IMG/VR virus record: IMGVR_UViG_3300036857_000248
Location: 1-47,602 of that record
Strand: one strand, 5' to 3'
DNA: 47,602 nt
From: a virus
Made by a program: the position numbers and the translations under genes. Shown here one piece after another: positions 36,837 to 44,737 of this stretch (within the stretch, counting starts at the first letter, position 1; each line of letters opens with the position of its first letter). The notes beneath the pieces are model-generated. The model did not search any database and was not told where the DNA came from. It worked only from the letters and a program-made list of their open reading frames with translations.

Positions 36837-38543
36837 TTACCCTATCAAAGCGGAGATGTCTACTTTTGCAGCCATCGGCGCGATACCAATGGCCATTGTC
36901 AAAGCTACCAAGCCGTCGATGCGGCCATTCGAACGCTTCTTAGACAACTTGCGCGTCGAAGAATCTTTGGTGAAAGCAGCGTCTTTGTTTCCTTCAACAA
37001 CCGCGTTGGCTACGTTCATATTAAGCACAGGATGATTTCCGTGCGCGATCTCCTGCCGCAGAATCCGGCTTTCCAACTCGCGCAGAGCCGGTGACATACT
37101 CTGGATACCTTGGCCAAACTCGACCCATTTTTGATCAATCTTTGAATTAGTCCAACCGTGATGCGTCAACCAAGGCCGAAACTGCGGGTAGTTCCAGCGA
37201 TCGAAAGCGATCTTCTGCAAGCCCGGGTGTTCGGCCAGAATTTCGCAGACCCGCGTCGCGATCACGTCGTAGGTGATCGCTTCGCCGGCCACCGTTTCGA
37301 GATAACCCTGCTTGAGCCATAGATCGTACGGCACGTGATCGGTCTTCGCGCGCTCGAAGATGTTGGCTTCCGGCATCCAGAAGTATGGCTTGACGTGCCA
37401 GACCTGATCGATCTTGCCGATCAGCACCAGTGCGGTGAGATCGTTGGCTTCCGACAGATCGAGCCCGCCGTAGACTTCGCGACACTTGGTGATGTCGCCG
37501 ACCGGCGCGCCGCACTTCGCCCACACCGTCGGTGCGATGAACTGCGCGACTGCTTCGACACGCTGATTCAGAATCAGATTACGATATTCGGCCTCGCGCG
37601 ACGGCATGCGCTTGGCGTCGTCGGCCATCGCCATGACTTCGGTCGGATTGAGAAACGACCCATAGGCCGGGTTGGCGATCTTGATCGTCTCCTCGGCAAA
37701 CGGATCGTCCGTCAGTGGCGCGGTGTACAATTTGCAGATCACGCGCGGATCGTGGCCGGCGATCGCGTCGTCGATCAGCACCGACAACAAATCGGTGTCG
37801 GCCGGCGCCTGCGTCGAAATGATGATCGACAGCGGGTTCTCCTGCGCGCCGGTCGCGGTCTCCAGCGCCTCGTACAGTTGCGAGCGCGGCCCGCGAACCT
37901 GCCCCAGCTCGTCATGCACGATGAAAACCGGGGATAGACCGAACGCCGTAGACGCTTCCGCCGACAGCGCGCGATAGCGCGTGCCGATCTCGTGGCAGTA
38001 CATCTCCTTGGTTGAATCCTTGATCGTGACGCCGTCGCGCAGACCCGGCGACATGCGGACGATCTTGGCAGCCAGATTGAAGATCAGCGCCGCCTGCTCA
38101 CGGCTTTGCGCCGCCGAGTACAGCGAAGAGTTCGGGATCGCGGAGATGCCGCACAGATTGACCAGCATCAGCACCGCAGCCAGCGAAGTCTTGCCGTTCT
38201 TGCGCGCAAACGACAGGATGGCGCGCCGCGTGCCGTGCGGGTTGTCGTAAATTCGCCTGATCTCGTCTTTCTGCCACTCGTCGAGCTGAAAGTTCTGCCC
38301 CAGCAGCTTGCCTTCAGGCACGTAGCAGTTTCGCTGTATCCAGCCGATGATCTGATCGCCGGACGGCTTCTTCTTGCCGGGCATCGCGCGCTCGCGCGCT
38401 TTGGCTGCTCGTGCTCGCGTCTGCTTCAGTCTAGACTTCGCATCGGCCTTTGGCGATTTGGCAACGCCGCCTTTCCACCACGGGTCCGGCTCACGGTTGT
38501 TTTTATAACCACGAAATTCTGTACTCGGCTTGCGAGGCGTCAT
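36837..38543 (-). CDS. terL: Large terminase subunit
   Basis: 568 residues from the ATG at 38543 (MTPRKPSTEFRGYKNN). A basic start is followed by the ATPase: LSFARKNGKTSLAAVLMLVN (Walker A variant RKNGKT) and VFIVHDELGQ (Walker B with HDE), then ISTQAPADTD. The nuclease half starts at YGGLDLSEANDLTALVLIGK with the catalytic Asp, and IAFDRWNYPQF and MNVANAVVEGNKDA follow. HK97-type terminase motor that packages DNA into the prohead. The start codon overlaps a plus-strand ATG (CATG). Confidence 0.95.
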   Translation of the reverse strand: MTPRKPSTEFRGYKNNREPDPWWKGGVAKSPKADAKSRLKQTRARAAKARERAMPGKKKPSGDQIIGWIQRNCYVPEGKLLGQNFQLDEWQKDEIRRIYDNPHGTRRAILSFARKNGKTSLAAVLMLVNLCGISAIPNSSLYSAAQSREQAALIFNLAAKIVRMSPGLRDGVTIKDSTKEMYCHEIGTRYRALSAEASTAFGLSPVFIVHDELGQVRGPRSQLYEALETATGAQENPLSIIISTQAPADTDLLSVLIDDAIAGHDPRVICKLYTAPLTDDPFAEETIKIANPAYGSFLNPTEVMAMADDAKRMPSREAEYRNLILNQRVEAVAQFIAPTVWAKCGAPVGDITKCREVYGGLDLSEANDLTALVLIGKIDQVWHVKPYFWMPEANIFERAKTDHVPYDLWLKQGYLETVAGEAITYDVIATRVCEILAEHPGLQKIAFDRWNYPQFRPWLTHHGWTNSKIDQKWVEFGQGIQSMSPALRELESRILRQEIAHGNHPVLNMNVANAVVEGNKDAAFTKDSSTRKLSKKRSNGRIDGLVALTMAIGIAPMAAKVDISALIG

Positions 38544-38775
38544 GTCCTTGACTCGTCGAATTGTATTTATGTTTGCAGCGCTGATCCTGCTGGCCGCGCT
38601 GATGAAGCTGCCGATATGGCAGCGCACGCACGTTGCAACCTTCCGCGGTGATCCGGGGTGGTATTCCAATTTCGATGCGACATGGAAACAGTGCATGGAT
38701 GCACTGGTCGAAGACGTCCGCCGCAACACGCAGCTCGATATTACTCGCGCTGCTCGGCATGCTCGACGCCCTTGA
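38542..38775 (+). CDS. Small membrane protein on the opposite strand
   Basis: 77 residues. GAGG stands 4 nt before the ATG. MSLTRRIVFMFAALILLAAL is a positive start with a membrane segment, then WQRTHVATFRGDPGWYSNFD and MDALVEDVRRNTQLDITRAA. The amino-acid make-up looks like a true protein, while the opposite frame does not. It is divergent from the large terminase (starts overlap in CATG) and its 3' end overlaps a minus-strand gene by 35 nt. Possible moron-type exported protein; function unknown. Confidence 0.5.
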   Translation: MSLTRRIVFMFAALILLAALMKLPIWQRTHVATFRGDPGWYSNFDATWKQCMDALVEDVRRNTQLDITRAARHARRP

Positions 38776-38956
38776 TCGGCAGATTGTCAAGCGTGTTTCG
38801 GCCATCCCATCGCACGTACACAGTCTGCGGACTGCAATAGGTGACCGTGCCGCGCCGCTTCAGCCAATCCAAATCTCGTTTCGCCATCAACGCACGTGCA
38901 AAAGCTTCCTGCAGTTTGACGCGCTCACCGCGCGCAAAGGCTCGTTGAATTGCCAT
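38741..38956 (-). CDS. Small basic protein with SH3/KOW-like strand pattern
   Basis: 71 residues. MAIQRAFARGERVKLQEAFA and KRDLDWLKRRGTVTYCSPQT, then VYVRWDGRNTLDNLPIKGVE. The part RGTVTYCSPQTVYVRWDGR resembles short beta-barrel proteins in which a turn is followed by 'v.VrWDGr...'. Such small phage proteins are common between small and large terminase genes. Function unknown. Confidence 0.6.
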   Translation of the reverse strand: MAIQRAFARGERVKLQEAFARALMAKRDLDWLKRRGTVTYCSPQTVYVRWDGRNTLDNLPIKGVEHAEQRE

Positions 38957-39151
38957 TGCTGTACCCTCTCTGGTGCGAGGGCGGTGCCTACCCCATCAGG
39001 GCCATTGACTGGCCGTGAACAAACAAGTTACCAGCACAGATTCCGAAGGACAATCTACCTCGTACCCCGTTGCAGAAAGTCCATCGGATAGTGGCCGGCT
39101 GCCCCTGCGTGTTCCCCACCATGCGGCAGCCGGTCATGACAAAAACTCTTC

Positions 39152-39259
39152 TCACGGAAGATGCGCCGACAGTACCCACACGGCGATCACGAGCAATACG
39201 CCGAGCCCGATACCCTCGAACAGACACACATGGCTCATGATCTCGTCGTCATGTCGCAT
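39152..39259 (-). CDS. 35-residue membrane peptide
   Basis: MRHDDEIMSHVCLFEGIGLG followed by VLLVIAVWVLSAHLP. One membrane segment at the C-terminal half. The ATG lies inside the last codons of the P-loop kinase gene (11-nt overlap), typical of coupled phage genes. An alternative start is the internal ATG (MSHVCLFE). Function unknown. The 38957-39151 gap after it holds no supported gene. Confidence 0.5.
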   Translation of the reverse strand: MRHDDEIMSHVCLFEGIGLGVLLVIAVWVLSAHLP

Positions 39260-39785
39260 TCCATGGGTGGAGTTGATCGCGCGGATAGCCATTGGCGTCG
39301 CAACCCGGCGCAAGCCAGCCCGGATCGTCGTTCTTCTCGCGCTCGAACCATTGATCGATCGCCCGCAGATATTTGTTGACCATGCCACGGCGCGTCGGAT
39401 CGCGACGAACACGCTCACGACAAATCTGCCGATCGGCACAGACCAGCACGCGATCCATCAGTTTGGCGCCGAGCGCATCGCCCCACCACTTGCGCAACTG
39501 CCGGCTCGGCGCCGTCACGATCACCCACGCGGTGCGCTGCGGCGGCTCATCGGCCAGCGCCGCCAAGCGGCGATTGCGCTCGGCGAGAATCAGATTGATC
39601 TGTTCCGAACTGCGCTCGCGGCTGACGCCCATCTGGTAGCCGATCGCATCGAAGTCGATCACGATGTCGCAAGAAGCGGCGTGCTTGCGCACGTAGCTCG
39701 ACTTGCCGGCGGCCGGCGGACCGGCGACGAACACGACACGGCATTTCGGTTTGGGAAAGTCGGGACGCGGCGAACTGTCTGTCAT
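39249..39785 (-). CDS. P-loop kinase (AAA/zeta-like)
   Basis: 178 residues from the ATG at 39785. CRVVFVAGPPAAGKSSYVRK is a Walker A motif; CDIVIDFDAIGYQMG follows, and later TAWVIVTAPSRQLRKWWGDA and DRVLVCADRQICRERVRRDP with lid-like arginines. The layout matches phage AAA-33/polynucleotide-kinase-like enzymes of about 170-200 residues. They phosphorylate nucleic-acid ends or small molecules; the substrate cannot be told. TGATG overlap with the upstream gene. Confidence 0.8.
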   Translation of the reverse strand: MTDSSPRPDFPKPKCRVVFVAGPPAAGKSSYVRKHAASCDIVIDFDAIGYQMGVSRERSSEQINLILAERNRRLAALADEPPQRTAWVIVTAPSRQLRKWWGDALGAKLMDRVLVCADRQICRERVRRDPTRRGMVNKYLRAIDQWFEREKNDDPGWLAPGCDANGYPRDQLHPWNAT

Positions 39786-40174
39786 CAATCCGGTGTCTCG
39801 TTAACGATCAGCGCGGCGCGCTTGCCCTTCATCCGCGCCAATTCTTCGTTGTACTTCCTGCCGAACAAATTGGTTTGCCTGAGCGAACGTTCGAGCTTGG
39901 CTCTGGCCTGCGCAAGCTGTTGCGACGACATATGACGTATCGCATGGTGATTGCGAATCCTGACTACCGGCACGACCTGATGCGGCGGCGGCGGAATCGA
40001 AACGTCTTGAGCGTAAGTGAGATTGGCGCCGTTCATGCTGCCGGGCACCGTGTCGCCGCCATAGCGCGACACGTCAGTGACAACGACAGGCGACGGCACG
40101 AGCTGCGACTGCACGACAGGATAGAACCCGGCACAGACGCTGCTAACAACCATCGAAGCTACAAGGTAACGCAT
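39785..40174 (-). CDS. Small exported protein
   Basis: 129 residues. MRYLVASMVVSSVCAGFYPV is a likely signal peptide; there is no clear lipobox. The mature part has PGSMNGANLTYAQDVSIPPP and a basic helical end (LAQARAKLERSLRQTNLFGR, KYNEELARMKGKRAAL). GGAGA lies 7 nt before the ATG. An exported protein with a C-terminal helix could be spanin-like, but no partner is obvious. Function unknown. Confidence 0.55.
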   Translation of the reverse strand: MRYLVASMVVSSVCAGFYPVVQSQLVPSPVVVTDVSRYGGDTVPGSMNGANLTYAQDVSIPPPPHQVVPVVRIRNHHAIRHMSSQQLAQARAKLERSLRQTNLFGRKYNEELARMKGKRAALIVNETPD

Positions 40175-40237
40175 GAGCCATCTCCGGGTAAAACCCCCCG
40201 TCGATCGTGCTGATGCTGGTGAACACGATTTATTGCT

Positions 40238-40441
40238 CTATCGCAAAACGTCTTCGTGGTCTTCCGGGACGGCGACGATGATGGTCGGCGCACGCGGCGC
40301 CAAGGACTGACGGCGATAGACATGCACGACGCGGCTGCCGATCTGCTACAACACGATGCCATCGATACCTTCACGGGTGACGTAGGAGCCGATCTCCGAG
40401 CCGACAAATCCATCGCGCGCTTCATAGATTTTCGCTTCCAT
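40238..40441 (-). pseudogene. Small gene interrupted by an in-frame amber codon
   Basis: From the ATG at 40441 the frame reads MEAKIYEARDGFVGSEIGSY then VTREGIDGIVL, a TAG at 40346-40348, and continues without a break in coding style as QIGSRVVHVYRRQSLAPRAP to a second TAG at 40238. The codon after the stop is CAG, so a single CAG to TAG change is the simplest explanation. Could be a nonsense mutation, a suppressed amber or a sequencing error. 10 nt downstream of the small terminase. Confidence 0.6.
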
Positions 40442-40451
40442 GATCGCCTCG

Positions 40452-40976
40452 TCAGTTGACCGGATCGTTGTCGCTGTTGCCCCAATCGTGCCAGGGCTTC
40501 GGACCCGCCGACGCGCTGGTCTTCGACTTCGACGCCGCCTTGTCCGGGAAATACTTGCTCTGCTGCGTGAAGCGCATCTTGGTGGCGAGCGTGATCATGC
40601 GATCGGTCTCGTAGCCGTGCGCGCGGTGCAGTTCGAGCAGGTTGGACGTCGTCACCCTGATCGCCTTCAACGTCGCCGGCTTCGGCTTCAACCGCGAGTC
40701 TTCCGGCGGCAACGCGGCATTCAACGCCGTCAAATGCGCCCGAACCATTTCGATGTCGCGCGCGAAGCTGTCGGCGTACAGCGAATGCCGGCAGTACTCC
40801 TTCAACAGCGGCTTGGTCTCGTTGGTGATCCAGTCCGGCGGCAGCCGGCCGACGATCTCGTTCCAGATTTTCGCGGCCTCCGGCTCCAGCTCTTTCGGCG
40901 GCGGCACGCGCGCGCCCGGAATGACTGCGGCGTCTGTTGCGCGGTCCGCGCTCGATCGATAACTGGTCTTGGCCAT
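40452..40976 (-). CDS. terS: Small terminase subunit (P27-like)
   Basis: 174 residues from the ATG at 40976. VPPPKELEPEAAKIWNEIVG, then LPPDWITNETKPLLKEYCRH, LHRAHGYETDRMITLATKMR and FTQQSKYFPDKAAS follow the P27-family order ('P..L..ea...W...v..lp..w.......lL..yc'). It recognises the packaging start site and hands DNA to the large subunit. Separated from terL by about 1.9 kb of small genes. Confidence 0.85.
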   Translation of the reverse strand: MAKTSYRSSADRATDAAVIPGARVPPPKELEPEAAKIWNEIVGRLPPDWITNETKPLLKEYCRHSLYADSFARDIEMVRAHLTALNAALPPEDSRLKPKPATLKAIRVTTSNLLELHRAHGYETDRMITLATKMRFTQQSKYFPDKAASKSKTSASAGPKPWHDWGNSDNDPVN

Positions 40977-40989
40977 GGGAGAACCCTCG

Positions 40990-41256
40990 ATGACGATCAC
41001 AGCGAAACAACTGTTCGACGCCACGCGGCGCGGCGAAGGCCCGCTCGCCTATCACGCCGGCAAGAACCCGGACATGCCGGTGTTTCTCTTGATCGGGCAG
41101 GACAACCTTGCTGACGGATTGGTGGACAAGTGGGCTATACAGGCCAGCCTGCTGGTGCCGGACTGTGAGCCCGGCGGGCTCGATCGAAAGGTCGCCGAGG
41201 CGCGCACGATCGCGGACGCGATGCGCAACTGGCCGTTCCGCAAGAACCCGGACTAG
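40990..41256 (+). CDS. Unknown 88-residue protein on the plus strand
   Basis: MTITAKQLFDATRRGEGPLA, then YHAGKNPDMPVFLLIGQDNL, LVDKWAIQASLLVPDCEPGG, EARTIADAMRNWPFRKNPD. GGGAGA stands about 7 nt before the ATG. The sequence looks like a real folded protein; the opposite strand does not. It is divergent from the small terminase, with 13 nt between the start codons, so each gene's ribosome site lies in the other's leader. Function unknown. Confidence 0.6.
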   Translation: MTITAKQLFDATRRGEGPLAYHAGKNPDMPVFLLIGQDNLADGLVDKWAIQASLLVPDCEPGGLDRKVAEARTIADAMRNWPFRKNPD

Positions 41257-41685
41257 GCTGTGCCGGCGCGCATCGCCCCGACGATGACGCGCTGCGCGCG
41301 GGGCGCGCACCGAGGTACGGCACAGGGAAGGTCCCGGCTACCTTGAATGGAACCGGCTGGAACCGGCCGGTTTTCAGTTGATCCAGGGGTGAATCCTGGT
41401 TCGTTCACCCTCCCAGCGATACCGCCAGCCGAGCTATATGCCACGCACTGGGCATCGCTTTCGAGCTGGTCGTAGACCAAAATTCTCCAAATAAAATCAA
41501 TGGTTTGCAAGCGTCGTTCGGGCCGCACCGGGCCAATTCGGAATAACAGAAGCAAACAAATAACCAAAACGGCCCGATTTGCCTGAGTTACACAAACAGC
41601 CGAAATTCTTCAATAAAATCAAGGAAGTCATAGGTATCAGGATAAGGCAACATTCGAGCGCCGCCGCGCCGGAGGATATGGAACT

Positions 41686-41700
41686 TTCGGATTTTCCGAA
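41686..41700. promoter_or_regulatory. Operator-like palindrome 1
   Basis: TTCGGATTTTCCGAA: two perfect 6-bp arms around 3 bp. Nearly identical to 41933-41947, within the non-coding stretch between the HNH and small-terminase genes. Typical size and symmetry for a dimeric repressor site. Confidence 0.5.
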
Positions 41701-41932
41701 ATGCCCCCCTGGCCCCTCTTTTAAGTGATTTGCGTACCTTGATACCCGCTTCGATTAGAAGGCCGCTGAGAGGCGTTTGCCTCTAGGGCCTTTGTCGGGT
41801 GAAGACCTGCGCATTCTAACGCATGGGCGGCCATCTGGCGAGCCCTGGAACTGGGTCTAACTACGATCGAACGATGGAAAATGGACGCTTCCGGCCCGAT
41901 CCCGTGGAACCCAGAAGTTATTTGTTTGTTTG

Positions 41933-41947
41933 TTCGGATATTCCGAA
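41933..41947. promoter_or_regulatory. Operator-like palindrome 2
   Basis: TTCGGATATTCCGAA: same arms as the site at 41686-41700, centre TAT and not TTT, 247 bp apart. A single half-site TTCGGA also occurs at 41537-41542. No repressor gene is recognised in the window. Confidence 0.5.
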
Positions 41948-42150
41948 CTGCTGAATAGCCGAAGTCTGAGCACCACCATTGCCAGCATGCAGCACGAATC
42001 AGAAACGAACAAGCAACCTCAAAGCAACCCACGAAAAGAAGGGCCGATCCAAGGATTTCAGGATGCTTTTACCCCACTGGATTTAACGCTTGCAAAAACT
42101 ATAACGTGCTAATCGGTCGCAGTCGCACCACACCATCAGCTCGGTGTAAG

Positions 42151-42474
42151 CTACTGTCGAACCTTGTAGCAGGGATGCCGGTGATCGACAGGCCAACCGT
42201 TGACGCCGATATCCAAAGAGTAACCACGCTGCTCAATCGTCCTCTTGACGCTGTCGTGGCATTTGACGCAGAGTGATTGCAGTTCCCCGTTCTCGAACAG
42301 TTCGCGATCTCCGCGGTGCGGCACCACGTGATCAACGACCGAGGCGGGTACGATTAACCCATGTAGTTGTTCGCACAGCTTGCACAGTGGATGCTGCCGC
42401 AGTTGCACACGCCTGCGCTTCTTCCACCGCGCAAGTCCGTACCATTCGTTTCCGGGATCGAAGCGTCTGGTCAT
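42151..42474 (-). CDS. HNH nuclease next to the terminase genes
   Basis: 107 residues from the ATG at 42474 (MTRRFDPGNEWYGLARWKKR). PLCKLCEQLHG gives the first Cys pair, VVDHVVPHRGDRELF the DH core, then NGELQSLCVKCHDSVKRT the second pair and the final His. Terminase-associated HNH proteins of this size are known to assist DNA cleavage in packaging in HK97-like phages. It differs from the three mobile nucleases: GC matches the surroundings and it lies at the expected place upstream of the small terminase. Confidence 0.88.
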   Translation of the reverse strand: MTRRFDPGNEWYGLARWKKRRRVQLRQHPLCKLCEQLHGLIVPASVVDHVVPHRGDRELFENGELQSLCVKCHDSVKRTIEQRGYSLDIGVNGWPVDHRHPCYKVRQ

Positions 42475-42597
42475 GACGAACAAACGTGCTGAGGCGATCA
42501 GACGCACCAAGGCATGCAGCTTGAGGGCACAAGGACATGTCTTAGCTGATGTCTGATCGCCCCTTCATCTCCACGGACGAAACGAATTTCCCAACCG

Positions 42598-42744
42598 TTA
42601 CCCGTGGAAAACGTTTTTCCCAATCAACTCGACAGCGCGCTGCGCGCGACGGACGCTGCGCTTTGAACGCAGTTTGTGCCCTTCGTATGAAAACTGACGG
42701 CAATTTCTGACGGTTGGGAGGCGCGGAGCATAATGCCAAAACAT
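42598..42744 (-). CDS. 48-residue basic peptide coupled to the NusG-like gene
   Basis: MFWHYAPRLPTVRNCRQFSY, then EGHKLRSKRSVRRAQRAVEL and IGKNVFHG. The ATG shares its A with the TGA of the NusG-like gene (TGATG), the same coupling used elsewhere in this genome. Strongly basic with a C-terminal helix, so it may bind nucleic acid. The other frame through this place (to 42542) looks less like a protein. The 42475-42597 gap holds nothing recognised. Confidence 0.45.
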   Translation of the reverse strand: MFWHYAPRLPTVRNCRQFSYEGHKLRSKRSVRRAQRAVELIGKNVFHG

Positions 42745-43244
42745 CAAGCACCGCAAGAGGCTGCCAAGGCTTTGACGTCTTGCGTCGGCAGCAACACCGG
42801 CACCTGACGTCCGAGCAGACTGAGCAGGATTTTCGAGCGCTGCGAACTGCTTAAACCCTGATAGACACCGATCCGACCCTCGAACGATCCGCGCAACACA
42901 CGTATCGGATCACCGCGCACCAGCCCGCGAGGCTTCGGCAGCTTGACCAAACCATCCTTACCCTCTTGCCGTCGAATCGACGTCATCACGCTATCGGGCA
43001 CACGCGCCGGCAGCTCGCCGACCAACAGCAGTTGCAGCACGCCGACCGTCCAGCGGATGTCGTACCAGCGATCCACGATCTCGACAAACACATAGCCAGG
43101 AAACAACGGCAGCACGCGCTCGCGCTTGCCGTGACCTGTTCGAATTTTCGGAAGATAGATTTGGAAATTAGCTTGCTTCAAAAACGCGGCTGCAACGTTC
43201 TCGCGTTGCGATTCGGTCTGTGCGACCGACCAGAAGGCTGCCAT
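42744..43244 (-). CDS. NusG/RfaH-like transcription antitermination factor
   Basis: 166 residues. MAAFWSVAQTESQRENVAAA, then FQIYLPKIR, ERVLPLFPGYVFVEIVDRWY and TVGVLQLLLVGELPARVPDS form the NGN domain. GDPIRVLRGSFEGRIGVYQG and SKILLSLLGRQVPVLLPTQD form a KOW domain. NGN binds RNA polymerase and suppresses pausing or termination. Placed ahead of the long late operon, it could let polymerase read through its many hairpins (inference). Confidence 0.88.
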   Translation of the reverse strand: MAAFWSVAQTESQRENVAAAFLKQANFQIYLPKIRTGHGKRERVLPLFPGYVFVEIVDRWYDIRWTVGVLQLLLVGELPARVPDSVMTSIRRQEGKDGLVKLPKPRGLVRGDPIRVLRGSFEGRIGVYQGLSSSQRSKILLSLLGRQVPVLLPTQDVKALAASCGA

Positions 43245-43300
43245 GCGTGTGCCCCAGCATACACGTAGCCCTCAAGTGGGTCATGCCCTTACACGCATAA

Positions 43301-43879
43301 TCACCGTGATGCAACCCTCTCACGCGATCGATTGTCCAGCAATCGAAACTTGGACGATCGCGCGCCCCAACGCTCCCATACGAACCAACTGCACACCATC
43401 GGCGGTGAGCCCTCGCCGGTGAAATCCGGACGCTTGACCAAGCCGTAGATGTGCGTCGGATAACCGACGCTCTGCACGAGCTTGTAGCGCAGTTCGGTGT
43501 TGAGAAAATGCGCGCTCAACAGCAACGCCAGAAATTCCACATTCAGATAGCGCGCATGTTCGATGAACCGTGTCGCGTGCTTATAGGGCGGATTGGTGAT
43601 GATGGTGGACGCCTTCGCCCTGGTAGCATCCAGAAAATTGGCCTTGGTGATCTTTCGAAATGCCACCAGATCGTTTTCGATCACCTTGAAACCGTTGGCA
43701 CGCAGCACCCTGGAGATCGCGCCCTTGCCGGCACACGGCTCCCACACCGGGCCGTCAATTGTAATCGCATCGAGCAACGCCTGCGTGTGCTGACTCTCGG
43801 TTTCGTAGAAATCATTTTTGCGACGCATGTTGGTTGGCGATCCACAACCAAGTATCTCTGCAACTGTCACGTTAATCAT
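43301..43879 (-). CDS. N6-adenine DNA methyltransferase
   Basis: 192 residues. FYETESQHTQALLDAI, then VWEPCAGKGAISRVLRANGF (SAM-binding motif I) and STIITNPPYKHATRFIEHA (catalytic NPPY, motif IV), then FLALLLSAHFLNTELRY. This is the arrangement of small orphan phage adenine methyltransferases. No restriction partner is nearby, so it probably protects phage DNA or affects regulation. The ATG overlaps the previous stop (ATGA). Confidence 0.88.
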   Translation of the reverse strand: MINVTVAEILGCGSPTNMRRKNDFYETESQHTQALLDAITIDGPVWEPCAGKGAISRVLRANGFKVIENDLVAFRKITKANFLDATRAKASTIITNPPYKHATRFIEHARYLNVEFLALLLSAHFLNTELRYKLVQSVGYPTHIYGLVKRPDFTGEGSPPMVCSWFVWERWGARSSKFRLLDNRSRERVASR

Positions 43880-44082
43880 TCTCCGTCTGCTAACAACTTT
43901 TGAATATACAACAAGCGCGCGTGACTGCCTTTGTCGAGCATCGTATCGAACGGCAACGCATTCAACGACGCAACCGTCAAGTCCACCACCGTTCGCAGCA
44001 CCATCACTTCGTCCGATCTCAATTCAACGCCGTTGATCACCACGATGCTGTAGAGCGGATCGTTCGGATCGATGACTGTCAT
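43876..44082 (-). CDS. Unknown 68-residue protein
   Basis: Start chosen at the ATG at 44082: MTVIDPNDPLYSIVVINGVE, then LRSDEVMVLRTVVDLTVASL and a C-terminal helix MLDKGSHARLLYIQKLLADG. Overlaps the methyltransferase start by 4 nt. No family recognised. Part of the early-type gene series. Confidence 0.55.
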   Translation of the reverse strand: MTVIDPNDPLYSIVVINGVELRSDEVMVLRTVVDLTVASLNALPFDTMLDKGSHARLLYIQKLLADGE

Positions 44083-44146
44083 AAGCACCCCTGCGCCACG
44101 TAGCGCCCGCACCGATAGCACGCGCCGCCGTGTTTGTTTCGCATGT

Positions 44147-44737
44147 TCACACCCGTGTCGCCAACGCACCGCGCTCGACTTCCGTCAAGTCCCATGCCGC
44201 ACACACCACCCACAGATCGGCCTTGCCGATCCGGCGCAACAGCAACGGATCAAGCGGCGGTGCCTTCGTCCACACCGCTTCGAACAGGATGTGATAATTC
44301 GGCAGAGCGCGCTGCGGTTTCAAATGCAGCGGGATCATCGGCACCTGCGCCTGCGCGTTCCAGACATCTTTCGGCACATTGGAAAACGTATCGCGCGGCC
44401 ACGCGACATAAGCACGCTCACTGATAAACCGTTCACCATGTCGTTTCCAAGTTTGCGCGGTTCGTGAATCCATCACGCACGAACCATTTCTCTCGATCCG
44501 GCATACCACCCGCTCGGCATCGGCCGGCGCGATCGCCAGCTTGGGATGCCCATCGGCATCGAGGCCGGCATCGACGATCGATTGCAGCGCCTTGATCACC
44601 AGCCGGCCCTGACTGATCAACTGATAAGCACGCTGCACCTCGCGATCGATCGGCGTCGAGTAATGCTTGTGCTCCTTGTACTTGCGAAACAGCGTCAATG
44701 CTTCCTTGCGTTCCATCACCACGTTATGCGTCTGCAT
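44147..44737 (-). CDS. Unknown 196-residue protein
   Basis: Start at the ATG at 44737 (MQTHNVVMERKEALTLFRKY), because GGAGG stands 6 nt before it. Helical front with EVQRAYQLISQGRLVIKALQ, then ADAERVVCRIERNGSCVMDS and AYVAWPRDTFSNVPKDVW, then IPLHLKPQRALPNYHILFEA and ADLWVVCAAWDLTEVERGAL. The C-terminal half looks like an independent domain with conserved Trp. Function unknown; the location with replication genes suggests a DNA-metabolism accessory. Confidence 0.6.
   Translation of the reverse strand: MQTHNVVMERKEALTLFRKYKEHKHYSTPIDREVQRAYQLISQGRLVIKALQSIVDAGLDADGHPKLAIAPADAERVVCRIERNGSCVMDSRTAQTWKRHGERFISERAYVAWPRDTFSNVPKDVWNAQAQVPMIPLHLKPQRALPNYHILFEAVWTKAPPLDPLLLRRIGKADLWVVCAAWDLTEVERGALATRV

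Larger units (their letters stand above)
41257..42150. other. Long stretch without a supported gene; regulatory or origin-like
   Basis: About 0.9 kb in which no frame on either strand has good start, length and coding style together. It holds two 15-bp palindromes (separate entry), a perfect 7-bp stem GGGTGAA...TTCACCC (around 41396-41420), a direct repeat (AAATTCTCCAAATAAAATCAA near 41482 and AAATTCTTCAATAAAATCAA near 41604), and CAAACAAATAAC matched inversely by GTTATTTGTTTG. It is AT-richer than the genes. A coding-like fragment on the plus strand (41824-41957, with GLTTIERWKMDASG) has no start and may be a decayed helix-turn-helix gene. Confidence 0.5.

Noticed and set aside
40346-40348. 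General amber (TAG) recoding in this phage
   Set aside because: Several well-supported genes end in TAG at natural ends, so TAG is a normal stop here.
41380-41450. tRNA-like text (TGGTTCGTTCACC with flanking stem)
   Set aside because: Only a T-arm-like fragment; no anticodon arm, acceptor stem or CCA in the right places.
41721-42032. 103-codon minus-strand frame in the non-coding stretch
   Set aside because: Odd composition, weak start and crosses an operator-like palindrome; the opposite strand gives an equally good fragment, so neither is convincing.
42542-42751. 69-codon minus-strand frame downstream of the NusG-like gene
   Set aside because: The 48-codon frame at 42598-42744 is better placed (TGATG coupling) and looks more like a protein; both cannot be the main product.
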